From Trebonia kvetii (GTDB lineage Bacteria; Actinomycetota; Actinomycetes; Streptosporangiales; Streptosporangiaceae), in the NCBI RefSeq assembly GCF_007827045.1, contig NZ_RPFW01000006.1, positions 186,001-250,000 on the forward strand: a stretch of DNA of 64,000 nt. Direction: 5' to 3'. Positions 51,886-60,410 of the stretch are shown here, piece after piece; positions within the stretch are counted from its first letter, which is position 1; every line of letters starts with the position of its first letter. The notes beneath the pieces were generated by a model. It searched no databases, had not been told where the DNA came from, and saw nothing but the letters and a program-made list of their open reading frames with translations. A program made the translations under genes and the position numbers.

Positions 51886-53154
51886 TCACGCCGCCTGATC
51901 GCCGGAGTCTGTCGGGCATTCCCCCGCGGGTTCGGGCATCGCGCCCGGCTCGCGGCCGACAGGACAGCAGATGGCTCGCGGGCCGCCACGGCACCCGGCA
52001 AGCTCCCCGCCGGGAACCCTGATCACGTCGATTCCCGCGGCTTCAAGACGCGCGTTGGTGAGCGTGTTCCGCTCGTAGGAGACGACCGTGTGCGGGCCGA
52101 GCGCGAGCAGATTGCCCGCGTCATCCCACTGAGCGGCAGGCCCGCCGATCGATCCCTGCTGGCTCGGCCCAGCCCTGCCCGGGCCGAGCCCGGTCTCGAT
52201 GACCCGCAGCTTGCTGACGCCCATCGCGTCGGCGGCCGCCTCGAGGAACGGCCGCGGGTGAGACAGCCTCAGCCCCTCACCGCGCTGCGTGATGGTCCTC
52301 GCGACGAGCGAATAGGCAACCGACGGCCGCATTACCACGGTGCCTGGCCCGGCCAGCGTGCACAGCGTGTCGAGGCACTCCATGACGCCCGAGTCGGTAA
52401 GCACCACGAGCACGGTATGCGCGAAGCCGGTGTCGAAGACCTTCCTCGCCAGCCGCTCCATGCCCGCCGACGAGGTTTGCGCGCCGATGCCGATCGCCAC
52501 CACACCGGGGGCGAGCAGCAGGATGTCACCACCCGCGAGCAGCTCCTGCCCCGGATCGTAGAGCCGCTTGGTCCCGGCGAACATCGGGTGGTAGGCGAAT
52601 ACGATCTCGACGAGCTCCGCCTCCTGGCGCCGCCCCGGCGGGCTGGTCACCGCCACACTGTCGCCGATCCACACGCTGGTGTCCCTGGCGAAGACCAGGT
52701 TCGGCAGCGGATCGATGACGTAGTCCCAGGCGCCAAGCAGGCCGAAAACCGCCCCCCTGCCACCGGGAAACTCGTCGCGTGCCAGGCCCATGATCATCAC
52801 CTGGGCCAGTTCCTCTGGGCGCAGGCTCAGCAGATGATCCCGTACCTGGGCACGCAGTTCCTCGCCGAGCCGCTTGTCCCTTGTCACTGTGCCTATCGCC
52901 TGCTTCCTGGCCGGCGCGTACTCAAGCGCGTCCTGAAGCAGTTCGGTCAGGTACAGCACCGTGACGTCCGCGCGGCGCAGCGCGTCGGCGAACGCGTCGT
53001 GCTCGGCCTGCGCCCGCTCTGCCCAGGGCACGTTGGGCAAGAGCATCCCGCACCGGTGCTGTGGTGTGACCCTTCTTAGCTCGGCTCCAGGCCGGTGCAG
53101 CAGCACTGTGCGCAGCCGGCCAACCTCACTGTCTACCCCGCAGAATTCGGACAC
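51886..53154 (-). CDS. Arginine deiminase-like protein with substituted catalytic residues
   Basis: A 422-residue guanidino-group hydrolase of the ADI family (arginine to citrulline and ammonia). The overall match is clear: FCGVDSEVGRLRTVLLHRPG at the start, LPNLVFARDTSVWIGD with the first catalytic Asp, and the terminal GGPRAICCPV with nucleophile Cys397. However, the Glu of the EGGD motif is Ala207 (LLAGGDIL), and the catalytic His of MHLDT is Cys260 (MECLDT). It may therefore be inactive or have another substrate. No arcB, arcC or arcD is nearby. GTG 53154 is chosen for its GGGGGGA site; the GTG at 53181 is nine codons upstream. Confidence 0.8.
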   Translation of the reverse strand: MSEFCGVDSEVGRLRTVLLHRPGAELRRVTPQHRCGMLLPNVPWAERAQAEHDAFADALRRADVTVLYLTELLQDALEYAPARKQAIGTVTRDKRLGEELRAQVRDHLLSLRPEELAQVMIMGLARDEFPGGRGAVFGLLGAWDYVIDPLPNLVFARDTSVWIGDSVAVTSPPGRRQEAELVEIVFAYHPMFAGTKRLYDPGQELLAGGDILLLAPGVVAIGIGAQTSSAGMERLARKVFDTGFAHTVLVVLTDSGVMECLDTLCTLAGPGTVVMRPSVAYSLVARTITQRGEGLRLSHPRPFLEAAADAMGVSKLRVIETGLGPGRAGPSQQGSIGGPAAQWDDAGNLLALGPHTVVSYERNTLTNARLEAAGIDVIRVPGGELAGCRGGPRAICCPVGREPGAMPEPAGECPTDSGDQAA

Positions 53155-53264
53155 GAATCCCCCCGGATACGCAACATTCACGTCCGATCACCGCACTATC
53201 CCGCAATGGGCCAGCTTCCTCGTGCGGCACCCCCGCGGGGAATTATCACCACTTCCTGGCGCGA

Positions 53265-53774
53265 TTACGCATCACGTGACGATGCGATTACCAGACCAGG
53301 ACCGGTCCCGCGATGTCCGTCCGGCCCGTTTTTCGCCGCGTTGCGCCGGTGGCGCTCGCCCTCAGTTGACAGCGCGAGTTCCGCCCAGACCGTGGTCTCG
53401 CCGCCGTCCGGGCGCGTGTAGACGCCCCAGCGCAGCGACAGCCGGTCCACGATGCCGAGCCCGCGCCCGCCAAGCGCCCCGGCCGCAGGCCTGTTAACCA
53501 CCGGCGCCGTCGGTCCGCCGCCATCACCCACCGCGATCTCTACGCGGTCGCCGCTCAGCCGCCACGACACCTTAACCATCCCGCCCGGCAGCGGCGAGGC
53601 ATGGCGCAGCGCATTGCTGATCAGTTCACTGAGTATTAGGCTGGCATCACATGCAGTAGCCTCATGGACGCCAGCCTCGGTGAGGTCGCCAAGCAGACGG
53701 CGGCGAGCCACGCCGACGCTAGAGGCTGTATACGGGAGCATCTGAACGCTCGACGTACCCACCTCCATACACAT
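53265..53774 (-). CDS. RsbW-like HATPase (anti-sigma kinase type)
   Basis: A 169-residue single-domain GHKL ATPase. The N box is LILSELISNALRHA (about residues 47-60). G1 is AVGDGGG. G2 is GGRGLGIVDRLSLRWG, with a C-terminal TTVWAEL strand. It fits the actinobacterial RsbW/HATPase_c_2 group that pairs with STAS proteins. GTG and ATG codons just downstream of 53774 are alternative starts. It begins the minus-strand run HATPase, ADI-like, STAS. Confidence 0.85.
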   Translation of the reverse strand: MCMEVGTSSVQMLPYTASSVGVARRRLLGDLTEAGVHEATACDASLILSELISNALRHASPLPGGMVKVSWRLSGDRVEIAVGDGGGPTAPVVNRPAAGALGGRGLGIVDRLSLRWGVYTRPDGGETTVWAELALSTEGERHRRNAAKNGPDGHRGTGPGLVIASSRDA

Positions 53775-53944
53775 CCCGCCCCGCCCGTGGAACCCTGTAC
53801 GAACCCGGCATGAGCGGAATGCCCGGTGAGATGCCCGCGAAACCGTGAACTCCAGATTTCCGCCGTGTTATCTGACACATATGTCCGGAGTGTCCTCGCC
53901 CGATACGCACCGGTCCCGCGGAGGCGGTAACGTCAGATGGCACT

Positions 53945-56821
53945 TCACCGTTGTCCGCCGAGATACCCCAGTGAGTGAGTGGCTCCATGGCTGACCCGAC
54001 CGTCGTGGTCGACAACCTGCACGTGGTCTACCGCGTCTATGGCGCGGGCGGCAACAAGGGAACCGCCGCCACCTCGCTGATGCGCCTCGTCAAGCGGCAG
54101 CGCCGCGTCTCGATCCGCGAGGTCCACGCGATCCGCGGCATCTCGTTCGTGGTGAACCACGGCGACGTGGTCGGCGTTATCGGCAGGAACGGCTCGGGCA
54201 AGTCCACGCTGCTGCGTGCCATCGCCGGGCTGCTGCCCGCGGAGCAGGGCGCCGTGTATACATCCGGCCAGGCGGCGCTGCTTGGCGTGAACGCCGCGCT
54301 GCTCGATGACCTCACTGGCGAGCGGAACGTGGTGCTCGGCTGCCTCGCGATGGGCATGCCGCCGGCGGAGGTCAAGACCAGGTACCCGCAGATCGTCGAC
54401 TTTTCCGGTGTCGGCAGCTTCATCGACCTGCCCATGCGCGCCTACTCGACGGGCATGGCCCAGCGACTGCGGTTCGCGATCGCCTCCGCCAAGAGCCACG
54501 AGATCCTGATGATCGACGAGGCCCTCGCGACCGGCGACGCCTCGTTCCGCACCAAGAGCCACAACAGGATCAAGGAGCTTCGCGACGAGGCCGGCACTGT
54601 CTTCCTCGTGGCGCACAACCTCGGCGAGATCGAGCAGAGCTGCAACCGGGTGATCTGGATGGAAGCCGGCCAGATCCTGCGGGACAGCGACGACGTGACC
54701 GGCGTCATCGACGAGTACCTGGCGGCGACCGGCGGCGAGCCGCGCCACCGCGAACAGGCCCGCTTGTAATTCCTCGGCGCGCTGCATGGTCAGCCGCATG
54801 ATCGTGCCGCACTCGGGACGGGTCAGCGCGACCACCGTGCCGTGCTGGGCGATCGCCAGCCGCCTGACGATGTACAGGCCGATGCCGACGCCGCCGAAGC
54901 GGCGGCGGTCGCCTGTCTCGCCCTGAACGAACCGCTCGAAGATCCGTTCGTGATCGCCGGGGGCGATGCCGATGCCCTCGTCCTCGACATCTACCTCGAT
55001 CATGGTCCCAACGGTGCGCGCGCGCACCGTTACGGTGCCGCCCGACGGCGAGTACTTGAAGGCGTTCTCGAGCAGCTGGCCGACGATGATGTCGGTGGCC
55101 ATCGGATCGCCGCTCGCGAACGGCAGGCCGTCTGGCACGTCGGCGACCACCTGGTGCCGGTCCGACAGCGGGCTGAACGACACGACGGCCGCGCGCAGCA
55201 GCGCCGCCAGGTCGAACGGCCCGTTGGTCACCGGCAGCGCATCGGCGCCGGCCCGGGCGCCGAGCAGGAGCTGCTCGACAAGCCTGCCAAGCGAGCCCGC
55301 ACGCTCGGCGATCGTCCGCACGGCGGCCCGCCGGTCGGCGTCGGACAGCTGCTCCCACCGGCTGGCCAGCGTGGAGGCGAACCCCTGCACCACGGTGATC
55401 GGCGTGCGCAGCTCGTGGCTGGTCGTCGCGAGGAACAGGTCCTTGGCCTCTTCGAGTTCCTTGGCGGCGGTGACGTCACGGAAGTCAACGACCTGCTCGC
55501 CACCGTCGCCGAGCTCGGTGCACAGCACGTCGATCCAGCGGCCGCTCGGCAGCTTGTGCGTGCGCCGCGCCCCGGGCTCGGGCAGCGGGAACGGCGGCGG
55601 CGCGCCCATCGCGTCGCTCGCCGTCATGCCGGTGATCCGGTGCGCGGAGGGATTCCACTGCTTGACGTTTCCCGCCTCGTCGAGCACCGCGATGCCGTCG
55701 GCGCTGCCGTCGATGACGGCGCGCTCGTGGGCCCGCTGCCTGACGACCTCTTCGAATGCCATCGCGTTGGTGAGTGCCACCCCGGCGTGCCCGGCGAGCA
55801 GTTCGAGCAGTTCGAGCTCGACGTGGCTGAGGGTCCTGCGGCTGTACAGCGCGTAGAGCGCGCCGTAGGGCCTGCCGCCCACGTGCGACAGGCTGAGCGC
55901 GATGGTGTGCAATCCGGGCAGCGCGGACCAGATGAGGTCGTCGAAAACGCCCGACTCGCCGGTCGCCATCATCACCGTCTTGCCTGACCGCAGCAGCTCG
56001 CCGACCAGGCTGCTGGACAGCGAGGCCACCCGGCCGCGCAGCCGTGCGGGCAGCCCGGCGGTCGAGACCAGCCTGAGCCTGTCCTCCTCGATCAGCACGA
56101 ACCCGCCCGCGTCGGCCCCGGTCAGCTCGCGCAGGCTGGCGGCGATCCGGTCGAGCACGGACTCCAGGTCGCGCTGCGCGTTCATGTCGGCGACCACGTC
56201 GCCGAGACGGCGGACCACGCGGGCACGCTCAGCCATGTAGTGCCTGGCGACGTCGTCCTCGCCGGTCTCATGGCAGATGTTGACCCAGCCGATGACCTCG
56301 CCCTCGCTGTCGGTCAGCGCGCTGGTGTCGATGCGGACGTCGAGGATCGAACCGTCTTTGCGGATCCGCCGGGTGGCGAAGGAGATCTGGCCGCCGCCGC
56401 GGACCCGCTCGAATACCGCGTTGTGCTCCGCCGCGAGTTCCTCGGGGATCGTGGGCGGTTCAAGGCCGAGCACTTCGGCGGCGGCCCAGCCGAACATCCG
56501 CTCAGCGGCCGGGTTCCACAGCATGACGGCACGGTCGGTGTTGAAGGCGACGATGGCGTCGGCCGCCGACTCGATAACCGCGCGCGCGGTCGCGTCTACC
56601 CGGTCCCGGTCATCGCGTCCCACAACCTGACCGGAAGGGGTAGGCCCCGTTCCGACCCCCCACGTTGTGTGTGCCTGGTCTGCCACCACATCCTCATGGT
56701 GCCACCTGAAATCGCCCAGGTCAGCGAAAGGCCGCGACTTCCCTTCCGCAAGATGCGCCGATCCCGCACGGGGAGGTCTGTTTCCGCCGAGATTTTCGTG
56801 GTTCGCGGTGATCAACGTCAC
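53945..56821 (-). CDS. PAS-GAF-PAS sensor histidine kinase with antisense-overlap C-terminus
   Basis: A 958-residue frame. Residues 75-195 are a PAS domain (AADAIVAFNTDRAVMLWNP), about 205-355 a GAF domain, and about 360-460 a second PAS. The HisKA H-box is SHELRTPITVVQGF with His469, and the HATPase_c domain ends near residue 680 (LLENAFKYSPSGG, DEGIGIAPGDHERIFERFVQG, GVGIGLYIVRRLA). After this the frame meets no stop and runs about 270 residues antisense through the whole ABC gene, with Asp/Val/His-rich sequence typical of an antisense frame. Either the native stop was lost or the 3' end is wrong. No response regulator is adjacent. The start is GTG and uncertain. Confidence 0.75.
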   Translation of the reverse strand: MTLITANHENLGGNRPPRAGSAHLAEGKSRPFADLGDFRWHHEDVVADQAHTTWGVGTGPTPSGQVVGRDDRDRVDATARAVIESAADAIVAFNTDRAVMLWNPAAERMFGWAAAEVLGLEPPTIPEELAAEHNAVFERVRGGGQISFATRRIRKDGSILDVRIDTSALTDSEGEVIGWVNICHETGEDDVARHYMAERARVVRRLGDVVADMNAQRDLESVLDRIAASLRELTGADAGGFVLIEEDRLRLVSTAGLPARLRGRVASLSSSLVGELLRSGKTVMMATGESGVFDDLIWSALPGLHTIALSLSHVGGRPYGALYALYSRRTLSHVELELLELLAGHAGVALTNAMAFEEVVRQRAHERAVIDGSADGIAVLDEAGNVKQWNPSAHRITGMTASDAMGAPPPFPLPEPGARRTHKLPSGRWIDVLCTELGDGGEQVVDFRDVTAAKELEEAKDLFLATTSHELRTPITVVQGFASTLASRWEQLSDADRRAAVRTIAERAGSLGRLVEQLLLGARAGADALPVTNGPFDLAALLRAAVVSFSPLSDRHQVVADVPDGLPFASGDPMATDIIVGQLLENAFKYSPSGGTVTVRARTVGTMIEVDVEDEGIGIAPGDHERIFERFVQGETGDRRRFGGVGIGLYIVRRLAIAQHGTVVALTRPECGTIMRLTMQRAEELQAGLFAVARLAAGRRQVLVDDAGHVVAVPQDLAGFHPDHPVAALLDLAEVVRHEEDSAGLVAKLLDPVVALGAERGVAGREGLVDHQDLVALGGGDREPQSLGHARRVGAHGQVDEAADTGKVDDLRVPGLDLRRRHAHREAAEHHVPLASEVIEQRGVHAKQRRLAGCIHGALLRGQQPGDGTQQRGLARAVPADNADHVAVVHHERDAADRVDLADRDAALPLDEAHQRGGGGSLVAARAIDAVDHVQVVDHDGRVSHGATHSLGYLGGQR
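53987..54769 (+). CDS. TagH/Wzt-like ABC transporter ATP-binding protein
   Basis: A 260-residue ABC ATPase of the polysaccharide/teichoic acid exporter type. Walker A GRNGSGKST is at residues 66-74. The signature is the variant YSTGMAQRLRFAIA that marks this family. Walker B is ILMIDEALATGD, and the switch histidine is in LVAHNLGEI. It lacks the C-terminal carbohydrate-binding domain of Wzt. The partner permease gene is not adjacent. ATG 53987 gives the natural start; a GTG lies four codons upstream. Its entire length is overlapped antisense by the histidine kinase frame. Confidence 0.88.
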   Translation: MADPTVVVDNLHVVYRVYGAGGNKGTAATSLMRLVKRQRRVSIREVHAIRGISFVVNHGDVVGVIGRNGSGKSTLLRAIAGLLPAEQGAVYTSGQAALLGVNAALLDDLTGERNVVLGCLAMGMPPAEVKTRYPQIVDFSGVGSFIDLPMRAYSTGMAQRLRFAIASAKSHEILMIDEALATGDASFRTKSHNRIKELRDEAGTVFLVAHNLGEIEQSCNRVIWMEAGQILRDSDDVTGVIDEYLAATGGEPRHREQARL

Positions 56822-57065
56822 GGTTTCGGCCGCTCAGCCGCCGCGAGCGCCGGGTGTGGCAGTCCGGTGAGGGCACGATCGCGATGCGCTACGAGACGTG
56901 GTTCTTCCCCACTGCCGCCCTGAGGCCTATAGTTCTGCGAAACGCAGTCGAATATCTCGGACAAGACAGGGCAATCCTTGAGGTACAGCAGGTCTTCCGC
57001 TTAACTTGCCGGCGGATACTTGCTATAACAAAACTACCGACCCAAGTGGCCGCGAGGACGCGGAG

Positions 57066-57671
57066 ATGGAAACGCCCGACCTTTCCCCGGAACAGGGCAC
57101 GCCTGACCAGCGGCGACCAGAGCGCCGCCGTCAGCGGGATGATCTGCGCCAGGAGCCGATTCGGCAGCCTGCGCAGCCCCGCCCCATGTCACTCGCGCAT
57201 CCCGTCGTGGTGGGGTACAACGGGTCTGCCTCCGCGCGCAACGCCCTCGCCTACGCCGCCGGGATGGCGCGCCGGCTCGGGCGCCCGCTGCTCATGGTCT
57301 ACGTGACATCGCCTGGCGTTTACTGCGAGCCGCTGACCGGGCAGGTGGTCGGCCTGCTCAGGGACGCTGACTCGCTAGAGCGCTGGCTGCTCACCGAACT
57401 CGACCAAGCCGCGGACGCGACCGAACTCGAGGTTCATGTGCGGACGCGACGCGGCAGCCCGGCGCGTGAACTCGCATCGATCGCGGCGGAATTCAGCGCA
57501 GACGCGCTGGTGATCGGCGCGCCGAGGCATTTCTGGCACCACCTGGTGGGTTCCGTGCCGAGCTGGCTGGCGCGCAACGCCCGCTGCCCCGTCATCGTCG
57601 TGCCGTTATCCTGGTCCGGCCTTCGGGCTATGCCGCGAGAATCCGGCCCTGCGCGTCACCGAAGTCGATGA
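57066..57671 (+). CDS. Universal stress protein (UspA domain)
   Basis: A 201-residue protein. A charged, proline-rich N-terminus of about 45 residues precedes one UspA domain (HPVVVGYNGSASARNALAYA, then the ATP-loop-like LVIGAPRHFWHHLVGSVPSWLA and CPVIVVPL). The usual GxxxxGxxxxxxG-S ATP signature is altered at APRHFWHHLVGS, so nucleotide binding is uncertain. ATG 57066 has GAGGACGCGGAG upstream. Its 3' end overlaps the convergent kinase gene by 44 bases. Confidence 0.82.
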   Translation: METPDLSPEQGTPDQRRPERRRQRDDLRQEPIRQPAQPRPMSLAHPVVVGYNGSASARNALAYAAGMARRLGRPLLMVYVTSPGVYCEPLTGQVVGLLRDADSLERWLLTELDQAADATELEVHVRTRRGSPARELASIAAEFSADALVIGAPRHFWHHLVGSVPSWLARNARCPVIVVPLSWSGLRAMPRESGPARHRSR

Positions 57672-58941
57672 GCATCGGGCGGACGGCGACGCGGACGCTT
57701 GGCGCGACGCGCTTCGGCTCCTCGCCCTCGGGGACCACCGTCCAGATCTTCTCGCTCATGTTCCTGAGCACCACCTTGCCGGGCCGGCCCGGGTGCGGCT
57801 CGACCGCCGCCCAGATATTGCGGTAGCCGCGGTCACGGTACAGGTGATGATTCGTCACCAGGGCGCCCTCGGACAGGACCAGGGTCCCGCCTGGCATCTC
57901 GAGCCTCGGCGGCACCGGCAGTATCTTGCGGCAGCTCCAGCACCGCTGGTCGGGGCGCTCCTGGTCGTAGAACGCCGCCGCGCCGCAGCCAGGACAGGCG
58001 GACACGCTGTCGTGCAGGCTGAGCAGCGCCCGCCGCCAGGTGCCTTCCTTGACCCTGCCGTAGAGCGACGCGTCGTGCAGTCCCACCGTGAAGGCCCTGA
58101 TGAACACCCGGCGAAAGCTCTGCGGGTAGATCGACCACCAGAGGCTGACCACCTCGCCAGGCGGCGGCCGGTTGGACTCATCGTCGGGATCGAAGGCGAA
58201 GAGCGGCGAGACACCGTAGTTCTGCAGCGCGAGCTCGCCGTCGGACGGCCGTTCCCCGTCCCAGCTGTAGGACGCGTCGGTGCGCACGCCCTCAAGCGGA
58301 TGGCCGTGCATCAGCAGGAAGAAGAGGAAGACAGCGAGGGAGTGCAGGTCGGTCACCGTCGACGGGAGCGCCTCGTCGCGCAGCACCTCGGGCGCCATGA
58401 ACGGTCCGGTGCCCTTCACCAGCGCCTGGCCGCCGTCGGTGCCGATGTTGTCGATGTCGATGATCGCGACCTCGCTCGCCTCGGGGTCGACCCGGACGTT
58501 GCCGAAGCTGATGTCCCGGTAGCACAGCCCGCTCGCGTGCAGCACGGCGAAGGCGTCGGCCAGTTCCCTGCCGAGGGTGGTCACCACGCGGAACGACGGC
58601 TGCTCCTGCCGGTTGAGCATCGCGGCCAGCGAGATGAACCTCGGCTCGAGCAGGGGCATGACATAGCCGAACCCCGGGATGTGCGGCGAGCTGACGAGGT
58701 CAATCGGCCACACGAACGCCTTGTGCGGCGGCCTGCCGCGCAGAAGCAGGCCGGTGATGGACTTGCGGATGTCCTCCATGTAAGGCCCGGGGCGGTACCA
58801 CTTCACCGCGAACGGCCCGCCGTTGAGCACCGCCCGATGGACGACGCCGGCTCCGCCCTCGCCGATGCGGTCGCCGACGGTGACCACCGCCTTGCCGCGT
58901 TCCATCCGCAGTGTCTGTCCTGGCCGTATCAGCGAGTCCAA
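57628..58941 (-). CDS. Protein kinase with C-terminal zinc ribbon (TerY-P-type)
   Basis: A 437-residue soluble Ser/Thr kinase-like protein. Glycine loop GEGGAG at residues 27-32, ATP lysine Lys47 (FAVKWY), catalytic loop YRDISFGNV (Asp143, Asn148), metal Asp162 in IDIDN instead of DFG, and MAPEVL. After the kinase domain, CPGCGAAAFYDQ and CWSC form a zinc ribbon, followed by a beta-rich domain to the end. Kinases like this are one part of the vWA-PP2C-kinase triad. The TTG start is six bases from the PP2C stop, with GGGGGA upstream. Confidence 0.82.
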   Translation of the reverse strand: MDSLIRPGQTLRMERGKAVVTVGDRIGEGGAGVVHRAVLNGGPFAVKWYRPGPYMEDIRKSITGLLLRGRPPHKAFVWPIDLVSSPHIPGFGYVMPLLEPRFISLAAMLNRQEQPSFRVVTTLGRELADAFAVLHASGLCYRDISFGNVRVDPEASEVAIIDIDNIGTDGGQALVKGTGPFMAPEVLRDEALPSTVTDLHSLAVFLFFLLMHGHPLEGVRTDASYSWDGERPSDGELALQNYGVSPLFAFDPDDESNRPPPGEVVSLWWSIYPQSFRRVFIRAFTVGLHDASLYGRVKEGTWRRALLSLHDSVSACPGCGAAAFYDQERPDQRCWSCRKILPVPPRLEMPGGTLVLSEGALVTNHHLYRDRGYRNIWAAVEPHPGRPGKVVLRNMSEKIWTVVPEGEEPKRVAPSVRVAVRPMLIDFGDAQGRILAA

Positions 58942-58946
58942 GAGGC

Positions 58947-60410
58947 CTATCCCCCCTGGTTCTGCGTGAGCTGGCCGGGGCTCGCGGTCCCGGCGGGCTT
59001 CGATGCCCTTGTCGGGGTGGCCGACGTCCGCCGCTTGGACGGTGCGACGACGGGCGGGGTGGCCGTCGCACGCGGCGCCGGCACGCCGGCGGTGGCCGTG
59101 GAGGTGGCCGTCTGCGTCGCCTTGGGGGCCGGACGGGCCGTCTGATTGGTGGCGGGAGCGTGCCCCGACGACTGCGACAGCATCAGGCCCGCGGCGATCG
59201 CCCCGGCCGCCACCACCGCGCCGATTCCGGCGAGGGCCAGCCGACGACGGCCGCGCCGCGACTGCGGCGCGGCATGCCGCCCGGGACCGGGTGGCACATT
59301 GACGTCAGGTCCCTGGCGCGCTGGCGGCGGCACCGCGGGTGAAACCAGCGCTGGCGGCGGCGCGGCCGGGTAAACAGGGCCAGCCGGCGACGATGGCGGC
59401 GCCAGGACTGGCGGGGGCGCCGGCGGCGACACGGGTGGCGGAGCGGCGGGCGGTGGCGGCACTGGCGTGGTTACGGGGGCAGCCATAGTGATGGGGATGG
59501 TCGGGGCGGCAGGCACGGTCACCGCGTCCGGGCGGACCGCCGGACGCGCGGCGGCGGCGCGCTGCATGCTGTCGGGGGCGAGCAGCAGGGCGACCGTGGT
59601 GTCATCACCGCTTCCGTCCGTCGACGCGCAGCGCTGCGCCCAGGCCGGAAGCTGCTGTGCGAACCAGCCGCCATCGTGCTCGATGGCGAGTTCCGCGATG
59701 TCCCCTGCCACGTACGGCTGCCACGGGTCCCTTGCCTGGGCGTTGCCGTACCCGTCGGTGCCGAGCAGCAGGGCAAGCAGCGGCTGGGATCGCAGGTCGT
59801 GCGCGGCGGTACGGAAGGAGGCCACGGCACTCGACTGACACAGGCTCGTCGTCCGGTGGCCGTCCAGTAGATCGTCTCCCGCGACCGGAGACCACGCATG
59901 CCCGTTCGGCCGGATCGCGACCAGGTCACCGTCGCCGATCTGGGCGCAGACCAGCCAGCCCGCGGCGACAACCGCCACGAGCAGCGTTGAGCCGTAGGGA
60001 ATCTCCGGACCGTCGCCCGCGCGCTCGAGCGTGCCGAGTTCGTCGGCAGTGTACGGATGGGCGGCGATGTCAACGGCTACCGCGGCCCGCCATTCATCGA
60101 CGATGGCCTGGGGCAGGGTGTCGCACAGCGCGCCTGCCTCCCCGGCGGTCCACGGCGTGCCGGTGTTCTCGCCGGCGAGTTCCGCGATGACCGTGCAGGC
60201 GGTGCGCGTCGCCAGCCGCGATCCGGCGGCGCTGCGGAAATGGCGGTCGTGGCCGTGCCCGTCACCGACGGCGACCACGGTGCCGCCGACCGCGTCAATG
60301 ATGTGCGACTCGACGCTGTCCTGGTTATCGAGGCCGCGCGCCACGTGCGCCGCACCGCGGGCCGTGCCCACGATGGCCAGCCACGGCCCCTGATCTGTTG
60401 CGCTTGTCAT
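58947..60410 (-). CDS. PP2C-family protein phosphatase with Pro-rich tail and membrane span
   Basis: A 487-residue protein. The PP2C domain (about residues 1-275) has the metal sites VVAVGDGHGHDRHF, AQIGDGDLVAI, LLGTDGYGNA and GSGDDTTVALL, so it should be active. A proline-rich linker (about 290-390), a basic stop-transfer segment and one span (about 395-415) follow, then an exported Thr/Pro/Ala-rich tail. This tethers the phosphatase to the membrane. The start lies inside the end of the vWA gene (86-base overlap), and the kinase follows directly. It is the natural opponent of that kinase. Confidence 0.85.
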   Translation of the reverse strand: MTSATDQGPWLAIVGTARGAAHVARGLDNQDSVESHIIDAVGGTVVAVGDGHGHDRHFRSAAGSRLATRTACTVIAELAGENTGTPWTAGEAGALCDTLPQAIVDEWRAAVAVDIAAHPYTADELGTLERAGDGPEIPYGSTLLVAVVAAGWLVCAQIGDGDLVAIRPNGHAWSPVAGDDLLDGHRTTSLCQSSAVASFRTAAHDLRSQPLLALLLGTDGYGNAQARDPWQPYVAGDIAELAIEHDGGWFAQQLPAWAQRCASTDGSGDDTTVALLLAPDSMQRAAAARPAVRPDAVTVPAAPTIPITMAAPVTTPVPPPPAAPPPVSPPAPPPVLAPPSSPAGPVYPAAPPPALVSPAVPPPARQGPDVNVPPGPGRHAAPQSRRGRRRLALAGIGAVVAAGAIAAGLMLSQSSGHAPATNQTARPAPKATQTATSTATAGVPAPRATATPPVVAPSKRRTSATPTRASKPAGTASPGQLTQNQGG

